64,000 nucleotides of DNA, from contig SECP01000017.1 of NCBI GenBank assembly GCA_004193285.1, forward strand, positions 1-64,000. Direction: 5' to 3'. The notes below the pieces were generated by a model. It did no database searches. It was not told where the DNA came from and worked only from the letters and a program-made list of their open reading frames with translations. Below, piece after piece: positions 8,626-17,019 of this stretch. This stretch comes from Myxococcales bacterium. Its GTDB lineage: Bacteria; Myxococcota_A; Polyangia; Polyangiales; Polyangiaceae. The first letter of the stretch is position 1. Every line of letters starts with the position of its first letter. The position numbers and the translations under genes were made by a program.

Positions 8626-9306
8626 TCACGGGTACTTGGCCGAAATGCGCTGGGCGAGCGTGGCGGCTTCTCGGCTCAGCTCCGCCGGTTCCGGCGCGAC
8701 CCCGCGCACCGATGGCCCGGAAAAACCCAAGCGATCTCCAATATCCGGCGTGCCAAGCACGTCTTTCACGAGCTCGGCGCGGCTCGCGATGACGACGGCC
8801 CCCTCCGGCGTGCTGGCGACGATCCCGCCGTCACCCCAGGAGCAGCCATCGCTGCCTACCCTGGGCGCGGAGGGAATCCCGTCCTCGGCGAGCACCGCGC
8901 ACACGGCCTGAGCTGGGGGTAGGCCAGTCCCGGCCTGCCGCTGCAGGCCAAACACCAGCACGAAGTCGAAAGGGTCCGGACCGGCCCCGAACGCCAGTTC
9001 CTTCACGACCGCAGACGCCGAGACTCCCAGCTTCTTTTCCAAAGCCGGGAGGCGCACGTGGCGAGGGTCCAGCGAGCGCAACAGCGGAGCCAGCGCGGGA
9101 GCGCGCTGCGGGTCGGTCAAATCCACCCGGGCGCGGTAGCGCATCGTCTGCGGGACATGCGCCAGCGCCAGCGGCCGGTACCCGCCGTAGTTGAAGTAGA
9201 CGTAGCGACCGGCCACGAACGCCACCGCGGCTAGGCCGAGCGCCACCGCGACCAACCCGCGAAAGGAGGTGCGCCAGGCAGGACGATCGACCACGGCTGC
9301 GCTCAT
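8626..9306 (-). CDS. Hypothetical protein with one N-terminal membrane anchor
   Basis: The 226-residue product has a single N-terminal transmembrane helix (about 14-34, GLVAVALGLAAVAFVAGRYV) and a soluble domain that should face the periplasm. The domain reads like a series of alternating strands: YRARVDLTD, then PFDFVLVFGLQRQ, then GIVASTPEGAVVIASRAELVKDVL. This resembles, by eye, the two lipoproteins at 11861 and 14865 (a possible DUF3352-like fold; see findings). No enzyme motif is visible. It precedes rpsA on the same strand with about 195 nt to the rpsA start. Function unknown. Confidence 0.65.
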   Translation of the reverse strand: MSAAVVDRPAWRTSFRGLVAVALGLAAVAFVAGRYVYFNYGGYRPLALAHVPQTMRYRARVDLTDPQRAPALAPLLRSLDPRHVRLPALEKKLGVSASAVVKELAFGAGPDPFDFVLVFGLQRQAGTGLPPAQAVCAVLAEDGIPSAPRVGSDGCSWGDGGIVASTPEGAVVIASRAELVKDVLGTPDIGDRLGFSGPSVRGVAPEPAELSREAATLAQRISAKYP

Positions 9307-9420
9307 TGCGGGCGGACGCTACCACGGGCTCGAGGCGCCGCCAGGGCCTCCTGCCCCGCGGCGTGGTGGCGCAGGTTCCTACACTAGCGAGCGCGGAGGG
9401 CGATCGGTCACTCTCCGACC

Positions 9421-10422
9421 ATGCAGACCGGCGTGCTCATCGACGCGATCGTGAGGCAGACGACGATTCTGCTCGCCCAGCTAGCGACGAGCGGCGGTGG
9501 CCGCACGCAGCTCGCGCACACCGCCAATCAGGTCTTCTTGGACCTCGTGGCCGCGCTCAAAGAGCAGGGGCTGGGCAACAAGGTCATCGCGGACATGTTC
9601 GGGATGGCCCTCCGCACTTATCAAACCAAGCTGCAGCGCCTGTCCGAGAGCCGCACGGACCGGGGGCGCAGCCTTTGGGAAGCGCTGTTCACGTTCGTGC
9701 AGGAGCGCGGCCGCGACGCCCCCGTCGCGCGGACCGACATCCTGCAGCGGTTCCGGCACGACGACCCGCTCTCGGTTGGAGGGGTGCTGCGAGACTTGGT
9801 CGACTCCGGCTTGCTGTACCGCTCTGGTCGAGGTGACTTCGCTTGTTATGGCGTGGCGCAGCCGTCCTCGAGCCCTCACGGCAACCCCGACGAGCGCGTG
9901 CAGGGCTTCGTGTGGCTGTGCGTCCATCGCCTGGCGCCGGCCACCGCCGAGCAAGTCACGGAGGCGTTGTCCCTGGAGCGCGCGCTCGTCGACAGGGCCT
10001 TGAGCGCGCTGCTGGCGGACGGACGAATTCGCCCAAGCGAGCGCCTCGTCGCGGCGTTCGAGTCCGACTCCTGCGTGCTGCCACTCGGCTCCGAGCAGGG
10101 CTGGGAGGTGGCGCTGTTCGACCATTACCAGGCGATGGTCGCGGCCGTGTGCAGCAAGCTCGCGCTCGGCAAGCGCGCCGCGACGGCTCGCGACTTGATC
10201 GGCGGCAGCACTTTCAGCTTCGATGTTTGGAAGCAGCACCCCCACTACGACGAAGTGGTCGGATTCTTGGGGCGCTTCCGCGCGGAGGGGACCGCACTGC
10301 GCAAGAAGGTGAGCGCGTACAACGACTCGGCCGCGGCCCCCGCCGGGGCGGAGCAACGAGTCGTGATCTACGCCGGGCAAAATGTGCTGGGTATTGACGA
10401 CGAACGTGAGGAGGAAGCATGA
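9421..10422 (+). CDS. Winged-helix-like conserved hypothetical protein
   Basis: The 333-residue soluble protein is helical and contains several segments that look like winged-helix or HTH units. Near residues 50-75, LGNKVIADMFGMALRTYQTK is HTH-like; around 95-135, RTDILQRFRHDDPLSVGGVLRDLVDSGLLYRSGRG reads as a helix-turn-helix with a wing; at about 175-205, ATAEQVTEALSLERALVDRALSALLADGRI is similar. I infer a DNA-binding or regulatory protein, but no named family was recognised. Its stop overlaps the start of the next gene (ATGA), so the two are probably translationally coupled. ATG at 9421; the nearest GGAGGG is about 18 nt upstream, so translation initiation is unclear. Confidence 0.7.
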   Translation: MQTGVLIDAIVRQTTILLAQLATSGGGRTQLAHTANQVFLDLVAALKEQGLGNKVIADMFGMALRTYQTKLQRLSESRTDRGRSLWEALFTFVQERGRDAPVARTDILQRFRHDDPLSVGGVLRDLVDSGLLYRSGRGDFACYGVAQPSSSPHGNPDERVQGFVWLCVHRLAPATAEQVTEALSLERALVDRALSALLADGRIRPSERLVAAFESDSCVLPLGSEQGWEVALFDHYQAMVAAVCSKLALGKRAATARDLIGGSTFSFDVWKQHPHYDEVVGFLGRFRAEGTALRKKVSAYNDSAAAPAGAEQRVVIYAGQNVLGIDDEREEEA

Positions 10423-11843
10423 GGAACGTAACACGCGGGCTGTGGGCGTTGATGTTGGGCTCGACGCTGTCGCTGACAGCCGGAGGCTGCGGCAAACTGG
10501 ACTCGGGAGGTGAAGGAAGCGAGACGCACTGGCTCCTGACGTGTGACTCGGATGAAGACTGCGGCGTCGGACAATGCCTGTGCGGCGTCTGCACCCTGCC
10601 CTGCGCGAGCCTGCGCGACTGCCCTGCCCCCCTCGATCAATGCGCGACGAGCACGCCCGGGGGAGATGTATGTGGGCAAGCACTGTGCGGCAGCAGCGAG
10701 GCCAAAACGTCCACGCAAGCGCTGTCCGTCGGGGAACCCTACCCCACTCACCGTTACCCGACGTGCGAGCATGGCCGGCAAACCTCGCTGACGAACATCG
10801 ACGTTGGCTTCAGGAAAGACGGCCCGCCACCGTGGGACCCGGCAAGGGTCGTCGTTCCGGACCATCCGAGCGGCTTCCTGCTCTTCGGTGGTGAGACAGG
10901 GATGTTCTACCGGGTCGCAAGCAACGGCGACTTCGTGCGCGAGCTCGCACCGCCGACACCAGGCCGACCCGATCTCCGATTCGACGACGCCGAGGCGCTG
11001 GATGACGGCTCTGTCCTCCTCTCCGGCCGCGAGCATGACGCCGCTTGGGTCGGCAAAGTCGATGCTTCGTGGCACCTGCTTTGGGAGCGCAAGATCGAAA
11101 CTCCGACCGCGATCGAAACGCAGGTTGCGGCGCTACCTGACGGCGGTGCCGCGGTGCTGACCTTCACTGGGACTCGCGAGGTAGCGGACGACCACGATGT
11201 TTGGGAGGCCACGGACATTCACTGGGCGCGCATCTCGAGCGCAGAGGAGACGCTCTGGCAGCAGCAGGCCCCCATGCGGGCCCTCGGCAGCTCACTTCCG
11301 AGGGCGCTGGCGGTCTCGGGCGTCCTGATCAACATCGGAGTGCCCCAAGCGGACGGATTTTACCTGAGCACGCTGAGTCTGGATGGCCGCGAGCTATCTC
11401 GGCTGACTGCCGCGCCGGGGACGCAGCTCAGCGCCATCAAGGCCCTGCCGAATGACGAGCTGGCGGTGCTTCGCCAAGACGGGTTGCTGTTGCTGGACGA
11501 GATGGCGCATGTCGTCTTGGAGCAGTCCCTGAGTGACGAGCTCTTCATCGGCTCGGATCTCGGCTTCGACGCAGCTCGGAACGAGCTGCTCGTCGTCGGG
11601 GAGACCGCGGACGTCGGCAATGGGGGCTTCATCGGCGCCGTGGACATGACAGGGCGTGCCGTGTGGCGCATGCGACGCGAACCTTGGCCGCCAGGACCCA
11701 ACGACTTGTCGGAGGCGAATCGCTACGGCGGAGCGCTCGACTCGGTCGCGGTGGATCGCGACGGGAATGCGGTCGCAATGGGGGCTTTCCCGAGCCTTTG
11801 GCTCAGCATGACGTGGGTGGGTGCGGAAGCGTGCGGTGGCTAG
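10419..11843 (+). CDS. Cys-rich N-terminal lipoprotein with propeller-like repeats
   Basis: The 474-residue protein starts with a lipoprotein signal (lipobox-like LTAGGC, Cys about residue 24). A Cys-rich module with twelve or so Cys follows (CDSDEDCGVGQCLCGVC and further pairs to about residue 95), typical of myxobacterial lipoproteins. The remainder is a run of beta-rich repeats (for example HPSGFLLFGGETGMFYR, GSVLLSGREHDAAWVGKVD, NELLVVGETADVGNGGFIG) suggesting a beta-propeller. No catalytic motif was seen. The ATG overlaps the stop of the preceding gene by 4 nt, so expression is coupled to the winged-helix-like protein. It is convergent with the minus-strand gene ending at 11861. Function unknown; a cell-surface binding role is inference. 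Confidence 0.75.
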   Translation: MRNVTRGLWALMLGSTLSLTAGGCGKLDSGGEGSETHWLLTCDSDEDCGVGQCLCGVCTLPCASLRDCPAPLDQCATSTPGGDVCGQALCGSSEAKTSTQALSVGEPYPTHRYPTCEHGRQTSLTNIDVGFRKDGPPPWDPARVVVPDHPSGFLLFGGETGMFYRVASNGDFVRELAPPTPGRPDLRFDDAEALDDGSVLLSGREHDAAWVGKVDASWHLLWERKIETPTAIETQVAALPDGGAAVLTFTGTREVADDHDVWEATDIHWARISSAEETLWQQQAPMRALGSSLPRALAVSGVLINIGVPQADGFYLSTLSLDGRELSRLTAAPGTQLSAIKALPNDELAVLRQDGLLLLDEMAHVVLEQSLSDELFIGSDLGFDAARNELLVVGETADVGNGGFIGAVDMTGRAVWRMRREPWPPGPNDLSEANRYGGALDSVAVDRDGNAVAMGAFPSLWLSMTWVGAEACGG

Positions 11844-11860
11844 GCGCGGTTGGGGTGCGC

Positions 11861-12769
11861 TTAGCCACCGCTGGCGCGCGGGAGGAGCGATGCCAGCTCC
11901 TCGCGGCGGAGCCGCAACGTGAGCGAGACGCGGCTCTCCACCGCGCGCAGCTCCGTCCGGCCCGCTTGGTCGCGGTCTCCTAGCGCGGCTTGCACGACCG
12001 CGCGCCCGGCGGTGACCAGCTGCTCGGCGTGCTCGGGCGAAGACGTTTGCAGTGAGGCTCGGAGGGACGCCATGTCCGACTCCAGGTCGACGACTAGCTC
12101 GAGCGACTTGGAATCTTCCAGGAGCTCGCGCAAGGTTCCGCTGACCAACTTACCGAGCAAGCGGGGTCGAGCCGCCACGGAGAGCGCGCCTTCTTCTGGC
12201 GCGGACAGCGAACGGGGCTCCCCGAGCCGCTCCAGCGACCGCTCCACCGCGTCCAGCTCGGCCTCGGATACGAACGCGAGCACGCGGTCGCCTGCCGCGT
12301 AGAGCCGCGCGGAGGCCGAGCGCGCGAGCGGCTTGCCCTTCTGCCGGTCCCAGTAGCGAACGTCGGCTCCCAGATCCACCCCACCCGAAAAGCCGGTGGG
12401 AGCCTTGGTGATGGGCGTGAAGCGACCTTGCAGGGCGAGCACGCGATCCAGCGGCATGAAGCGCGCGCTGGGCCGGTAACCCAGGTACACCACGTCGGCC
12501 GCGAGCAGCGACTCCACGAGCAGCTCTTCTGGCTCCTCGCCATCGACACTGCCGCGCTTCAGTACCTCGCGGGAGAGCAGCTGGGGGGTGAGGCTGCCGA
12601 GCGCCGCCTTCATCTTTGCCATGTCCAGCCGCGCGATCACGTCCAGATCAGGGGGTATCAGCTCGGCTGCCGCCATCACGCGCGGGGCGGCCGGAGGCGG
12701 CGGCAAGCGGCGGGGACCGCACGCCGCGCTCAGCGCAGCAAGGCCGAGGAGCAGCTCGCGTCGGCGCAT
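11861..12769 (-). CDS. Putative lipoprotein, last gene of the aroA-cmk operon
   Basis: From the ATG at 12769 the protein is 302 residues, starting MRRRELLLGLAALSAACG, a twin-arginine-like and lipobox-containing signal. A proline-rich linker follows, then a soluble alpha/beta domain (LDVIARLDMAKMKAAL, VYLGYRPSARFMPLDRVLALQGRF, RLYAAGDRVLAFVSEAELDAV). The strand-helix layout looks like that of the lipoproteins at 14865 and 8626. It starts 13 nt after cmk on the same strand. The frame is open further upstream, but that part lies antiparallel to nothing useful and reads as shadow of cmk. Function unknown. Confidence 0.7.
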   Translation of the reverse strand: MRRRELLLGLAALSAACGPRRLPPPPAAPRVMAAAELIPPDLDVIARLDMAKMKAALGSLTPQLLSREVLKRGSVDGEEPEELLVESLLAADVVYLGYRPSARFMPLDRVLALQGRFTPITKAPTGFSGGVDLGADVRYWDRQKGKPLARSASARLYAAGDRVLAFVSEAELDAVERSLERLGEPRSLSAPEEGALSVAARPRLLGKLVSGTLRELLEDSKSLELVVDLESDMASLRASLQTSSPEHAEQLVTAGRAVVQAALGDRDQAGRTELRAVESRVSLTLRLRREELASLLPRASGG

Positions 12770-12782
12770 CCGCCCGCTACCG

Positions 12783-13502
12783 CTACGGAGTCGGCGCGAG
12801 CTTGCGCTCCACGCTCTTGACCGAAGCCACGATCTGCTCGACCACTTGCTCGATGGAGAGGCTCGAGCTGTCCACCAGGAGCGCGTCTTCGGCTTGGCGA
12901 AGCGGCGCCACCGGGCGCGTGCTGTCGCGGCGATCGCGCTCCGTGACCTCACTGAGCACCTCTGCCAACGTGGGCGGGGTGCCGCGGGCCGCTAGCTCGT
13001 CACGCCGCCGCTGGGCGCGCACGTCCACGCTGGCGGTCAGGTAGAACTTGGCTTCTGCGTCGGGGAATACGACCGTGCCGATGTCCCGCCCCTCCAGCAC
13101 GACGCCGCCTTCCCTGCCCTGGGCGCGCTGCAAATCCAACAGGGCGTCGCGTACCCCCGGGAACGCGGAAACTTTACTGGCGCCTTGCCCGACGCCTTGC
13201 GCGCGGATCGAAAGCGATACGTCTTGCCCGCGTAGCAGCACTTGGCTCGCGCCGTCCGCGCCGCGCCGCAGCTGCACCGCGTTCTCCGCGACCAGCGCGT
13301 CCGCCAGCGCCGTGACGCGCGTTTCGTCCTCGGCCGAGACGCCCGCGCGCTCGGCCGCAAGCGCCACCACGCGGTACAGCGCGCCCGTGTCCACGATCAG
13401 GTAGCCGAGCCGCTCCGCGACTTTTCGGGTGACCGTGCTCTTGCCCGCGCCGGCGGGACCATCGATGGCAACGACCGGTTTTCTCCTGCGCGGGGCGTTC
13501 AC
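12783..13502 (-). CDS. cmk: Cytidylate kinase
   Basis: The 239-residue protein phosphorylates CMP/dCMP using ATP. It begins with the P-loop VVAIDGPAGAGKSTVTRKVA (about residues 9-28) followed by the family signature GYLIVDTGALYR. The downstream LEGRDIGTVVFPDAEAKFYLTAS and RAQRRRDEL motifs are also typical, as is the C-terminal ERDRRDSTRPVAPLRQAEDALLVDSS. The start overlaps the aroA stop by 4 nt, so it is cotranscribed in the pheA-hisC-aroA-cmk operon, a common order in proteobacteria. All key residues appear intact. Confidence 0.96.
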   Translation of the reverse strand: MNAPRRRKPVVAIDGPAGAGKSTVTRKVAERLGYLIVDTGALYRVVALAAERAGVSAEDETRVTALADALVAENAVQLRRGADGASQVLLRGQDVSLSIRAQGVGQGASKVSAFPGVRDALLDLQRAQGREGGVVLEGRDIGTVVFPDAEAKFYLTASVDVRAQRRRDELAARGTPPTLAEVLSEVTERDRRDSTRPVAPLRQAEDALLVDSSSLSIEQVVEQIVASVKSVERKLAPTP

Positions 13503-14851
13503 TGCTGGACCTCGATTTCCGCGCCCAGCGCCCGCAAGGTCCCGACGAAGCGCGGGAAGCTCACGGCGATGGGGTCCGCGTCATCAATCACGCTTTCCCC
13601 GTCGGCCGCAAGCGCGAGCAGCGCCGCGGCCATGGCGATGCGGTGATCGCCGCCGGAGCTCAGCCGCGCCGCCTTGAGCGGGCGCTCCGGGTCGCCCTCG
13701 ATCACGAGGCCGTCCGGCTTGTCCGCGACCGGCACGCCGAAGGCCCGCAAGACCCGGCCCAGCGCGTGGAGCCGATCCGACCCCTCGTCCCGCAGCTCCG
13801 CGACGTCCGAAATCTCGGTCGTGCCCCGCGCTCGCGCCGCGAGCACACAGGCGACGGGGATCTCGTCGATTCCGCGTAGCGCCAGCTCGCCAGAGATGCG
13901 AATGCCGCGGAGGGGCGCGCTCACCGAGCTCACCTCCCCGTACGGCTCGCCCAGCGAATCACCCGTCGGAGTGATACCGGTGCGCCCACCGAAGAGCCGA
14001 ATCATGTCCAGGATGCCGGCGCGCGTCGGGTTCAGGCCCGTGCGGCGAGTGCTCACGCTGCTACCGGGCACGAGCTGCGCCGCCGCGAGCACGAAGGCGG
14101 CCGCCGAGATGTCACCAGGAATGTCGGCCACGAACCCGCGAATCGCGAGCGGGTCCGCAGGCGGGTGGAGGCTTACCGCGGAGCCCACCGCTTGCACCGG
14201 CAAGCCGAGGGCGCTCAGCATGCGCTCCGTGTGGTCCCGTGAGAGGACCGGCTCGTGAATCAAGGTGGGGCCGGAAGCGAACAGCCCGGAAAGCAGCAAC
14301 GCGCCCTTGGCGTGATCGTTAGGGCGGCTCAGCACGTAGTCGAGCGGCGCGAGCCGCTCCGTCGTGAGCGGACCGATGACGAGCGGCAGGCACACCTCCG
14401 TCGGATCCTCCGGGTGCGTGGTACCGACGATTTGCGCTCCGCGCTTGCCGAGCGGCTCTGTCACCGAGCGCATGCGGCGACGTTGATTGCTGCCGCTCCC
14501 GACCAGCTTGCTCGAAAAAGGCTGCCCCGCGAGCACCCCCGTCAGCAGGCGCGCGGTCGCCGGCGAATGACCGCAGTCCAGCGGGGCCTTCGGCTCCGTG
14601 AGGCCGCGCAAGCCGCCGCCCCGGATGCTGAGCGTCCCCTTCTGGTCGTCTTCGTAACGGACGCCCAGCGCCGCGAGAGCGGCGAGCATGCCGAGGTTGT
14701 CGCTGCCGTAGGCGAAGCCGCGGAGCTCGCAGGGCCCGTTGGAGAGCGCCGCTAGAATGAGCGCGCGGTGCGTGATGCTCCGATCGCTGGGGACGGGCAC
14801 ACTACCGCGGAGCGGCTTCTTCGCGGGCTGGACGATCAGGCGTGACGGCAT
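13499..14851 (-). CDS. aroA: 3-phosphoshikimate 1-carboxyvinyltransferase (EPSP synthase)
   Basis: The 450-residue enzyme transfers the enolpyruvyl group of PEP to shikimate-3-phosphate in chorismate synthesis. Visible signatures are the N-terminal GSVPVPSDRSITHRALILAA, DCGHSPATARLLTGVLAG (class with GxS/T-A-T R), SGSNQRRRMRSVTEPL, RPNDHAKGALLLSGL, DIPGDISAAAFVLAAA and the C-terminal DHRIAMAAALLALAADG. Length and domain order match a complete, probably active enzyme. It lies between a lipoprotein gene and cmk in the same operon, 13 nt after the former, and overlaps cmk by 4 nt. ATG at 14851. Confidence 0.96.
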   Translation of the reverse strand: MPSRLIVQPAKKPLRGSVPVPSDRSITHRALILAALSNGPCELRGFAYGSDNLGMLAALAALGVRYEDDQKGTLSIRGGGLRGLTEPKAPLDCGHSPATARLLTGVLAGQPFSSKLVGSGSNQRRRMRSVTEPLGKRGAQIVGTTHPEDPTEVCLPLVIGPLTTERLAPLDYVLSRPNDHAKGALLLSGLFASGPTLIHEPVLSRDHTERMLSALGLPVQAVGSAVSLHPPADPLAIRGFVADIPGDISAAAFVLAAAQLVPGSSVSTRRTGLNPTRAGILDMIRLFGGRTGITPTGDSLGEPYGEVSSVSAPLRGIRISGELALRGIDEIPVACVLAARARGTTEISDVAELRDEGSDRLHALGRVLRAFGVPVADKPDGLVIEGDPERPLKAARLSSGGDHRIAMAAALLALAADGESVIDDADPIAVSFPRFVGTLRALGAEIEVQQ

Positions 14852-14864
14852 GCGGGAGCGCTAT

Positions 14865-15869
14865 TCATTGTGACACGGGCGGAGGCGATGCTTTGGGGAG
14901 CGCGCCGATCAAGTCGTCTAGCCGGGCCAGCAGGGCGGAGAATGCGACCGCGTCGATACCGGCGACGAAATGGCCCTCCTTGCCGGCCGCTTCCGCTTCC
15001 AGCTTGCGAACCGGTTGCGGGATCCCCAGCAGGGCCAAAAAAGGCGTGTAAGTAGCCAACATCGCCTTGGTTTCTTCGACCTTGCCCGCGCCGACCTTCG
15101 CCGCGGTCTCGTCCGGGTACACGAGGGTGCCGGCGAGGTTTACGCCCGGCGAGGCAAAGTTGCCGACCACCGACAGCGTCTCCACGCCGTCCAGAAAAGG
15201 CAGGCGGCTCCGGAGCGCGTTGGGCACGGGATTCTCCTTCAAATTCGAGCCGAACGCGAAGGGCACGTTTTGCTGCGCGAGCACCTTGTTCGCCCAGGGC
15301 AGTAGCTCACGCTTGGCCGAGCCGTCCTTGATCCGATCCAGGGAGCGGCGAATGCCAGTCTGGTTGCCGAACAGCGCCGTCCTCGTCGTCAAGATGGTGA
15401 ATCCGACACTTTCCGCGGTGTACAGGGAGCGACCGGCGTATGTCGTCTTCGTGACCGGCACCCCCTGTGGCGTTTTTTGGATGCCGTCCGCGGCGGCCTC
15501 GATCTTCTGCGGATCGAAGGTGCCGAGCGCGACGCCCGCTACGTCCGCCCCCTGCATCGAGTAGACGCCGAAGTACGCCTTCTTCAGGTCGCGCTTGGGG
15601 TCGTAGCCGGCGGCTTCCGGCACGGGGGCGCGGCGCTTGGCCACCTCCAGCAGCTTGTCGCCGAACTGGGAAGCGAACAGCGCCTCCGTATCCAGCACTC
15701 CGACCGTGATGGCGCCGCCGGGCAAGAGCGAAAGCGGGTCCGAGTCGATCTCCACGGCCGTCTTCTCCTTCCCCTGAGCGGTGTGGACGATGACGTCTTC
15801 TTTCTTCGCGCAACCAATGAGGCTCACGCCGAGCGAGACGAGCACGCCGAGCACCGCCCGGCGCATCAC
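14865..15869 (-). CDS. Putative lipoprotein inside the aromatic biosynthesis operon
   Basis: The 334-residue protein has a lipoprotein signal ending in LIGCAKKED and a soluble domain with a regular strand-helix pattern: GGAITVGVLDTEALF, YDPKRDLKKAYFGVYSMQGADVAGVALGTFDP, then TYAGRSLYTAESVGFTILTTRTALFGNQTGIRRSLD. This pattern resembles DUF3352-like periplasmic proteins. No catalytic motif was found. Its start (GTG at 15869, or the ATG directly after at 15866) overlaps the hisC stop, so it is translated together with hisC and aroA, although nothing suggests a metabolic role. Function unknown. Confidence 0.72.
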   Translation of the reverse strand: MMRRAVLGVLVSLGVSLIGCAKKEDVIVHTAQGKEKTAVEIDSDPLSLLPGGAITVGVLDTEALFASQFGDKLLEVAKRRAPVPEAAGYDPKRDLKKAYFGVYSMQGADVAGVALGTFDPQKIEAAADGIQKTPQGVPVTKTTYAGRSLYTAESVGFTILTTRTALFGNQTGIRRSLDRIKDGSAKRELLPWANKVLAQQNVPFAFGSNLKENPVPNALRSRLPFLDGVETLSVVGNFASPGVNLAGTLVYPDETAAKVGAGKVEETKAMLATYTPFLALLGIPQPVRKLEAEAAGKEGHFVAGIDAVAFSALLARLDDLIGALPKASPPPVSQ

Positions 15870-16948
15870 GAAAGCACCTCCGTGAGCGCGTTCAGGAAGC
15901 GATCGTTTTCGCGCTCCGTGCCGAGCGTCACCCGCAGTGAAGTGGGCAAGCTCGCGAAGGGGCGCACGATGACCCCCTTCTTCAGTAGCGCGTCGTAAAC
16001 TGGCCGGGCCGGGCGCTGCAAATCCACCAAGACGAAATTGGCTTGGCTGGGCGCGACGGTCAGCCCCAGCCCGCGAAGAGCAGCGCTCACCCGCGCTCGT
16101 TCCCGTGCGTTCAGCTCGCGCGCACTTTGTACGTGCGCTTGGTCGTCCAGCGCGGCCGTCGCGGCGGCTTGGGCCAGGGTGCTCACGTTGAAGGGCGCGC
16201 GAACGCGGTTCATGTAGTCGATGAGCTGCTTGGGGCCCACCGCGTAGCCCACTCGGAACGCCGCGAGGCCGTAAATCTTGGAGAAAGTGCGGAGCACCAA
16301 GAGTCGCTCGCGGAGGCCCCGCAGCTCCAAGCTATCCGGATAATCGGGAGCGTCCGCGTACTCCAAGTACGCTTCGTCCATGACGATGATCACCTCCGGC
16401 GGCACCTCGCGCAGGAGCTTTTCCACCGCGGCCCGGCCCACGTGGGTGCCGGTCGGATTGTTCGGGTTCGCGACGAACATCAGCCGCGTCTGCGGAGTGA
16501 CGGCCGCCGCCATCGCGGGCAAGTCGTGCCTCAGCTCGGCCGTGAGCGGCACGGCGGTGAACGGAACGCCGCAAGTCAGCGCCGCGATGCGGTACACCAC
16601 GAAGGCCGGATCCGCGAACACGATATGGCTGTCACGCGTGCAGAAGACGCGCACGGCCAGATCCAGCAGCTCGTTCGAGCCCGCGCCGAGCAGGACTTCT
16701 TCCATGCTCACGCCGTGCTTGGCCGCGAGCTTGGCGCGCAAACCGTAAGCGGCGCCATCGGGGTAACGGTGCGAATCGGCGACGACGCGCGCAGCCGCCT
16801 CCAGCGCGCGAGGGCTGGGACCGAGCGGGTTCTCGTTGGAAGCGAGCTTCACCGCGTCCGTGATGCCCAGCTCGCGAGCCAGCTCTTCTATCGGCTTGCC
16901 CCCTTCGTACGGAGCCAGCCCTTCGATTGTCGGGATCACCAAAGCCAT
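15866..16948 (-). CDS. hisC: Histidinol-phosphate/aromatic aminotransferase (class I/II)
   Basis: The 360-residue PLP enzyme has the HisC layout: an N-terminal YEGGKPIEELARELG and KLASNENPLGPSPRAL, then YPDGAAYGLRAKLAAKHGV, the conserved FVANPNNPTGTH, DEAYLEYAD, and the PLP-lysine region LVLRTFSKIYGLAAFRVGYA. It ends with VRPFASLPTSLRVTLGT, which binds substrate phosphate in true HisC enzymes. HisC-family enzymes also act as phenylpyruvate or hydroxyphenylpyruvate (aromatic) aminotransferases. No other his gene is near, and the gene sits between pheA and aroA, so the aromatic role is likely here; this is inference from context. ATG at 16948. Confidence 0.92.
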   Translation of the reverse strand: MALVIPTIEGLAPYEGGKPIEELARELGITDAVKLASNENPLGPSPRALEAAARVVADSHRYPDGAAYGLRAKLAAKHGVSMEEVLLGAGSNELLDLAVRVFCTRDSHIVFADPAFVVYRIAALTCGVPFTAVPLTAELRHDLPAMAAAVTPQTRLMFVANPNNPTGTHVGRAAVEKLLREVPPEVIIVMDEAYLEYADAPDYPDSLELRGLRERLLVLRTFSKIYGLAAFRVGYAVGPKQLIDYMNRVRAPFNVSTLAQAAATAALDDQAHVQSARELNARERARVSAALRGLGLTVAPSQANFVLVDLQRPARPVYDALLKKGVIVRPFASLPTSLRVTLGTERENDRFLNALTEVLS

Positions 16949-17019
16949 GCGCGCCCGAGCCTAGTGCACGGCGTAGGTACGCGCACTACATCAATGACCA
17001 AGCGGTGAGGCTCGCTGGC

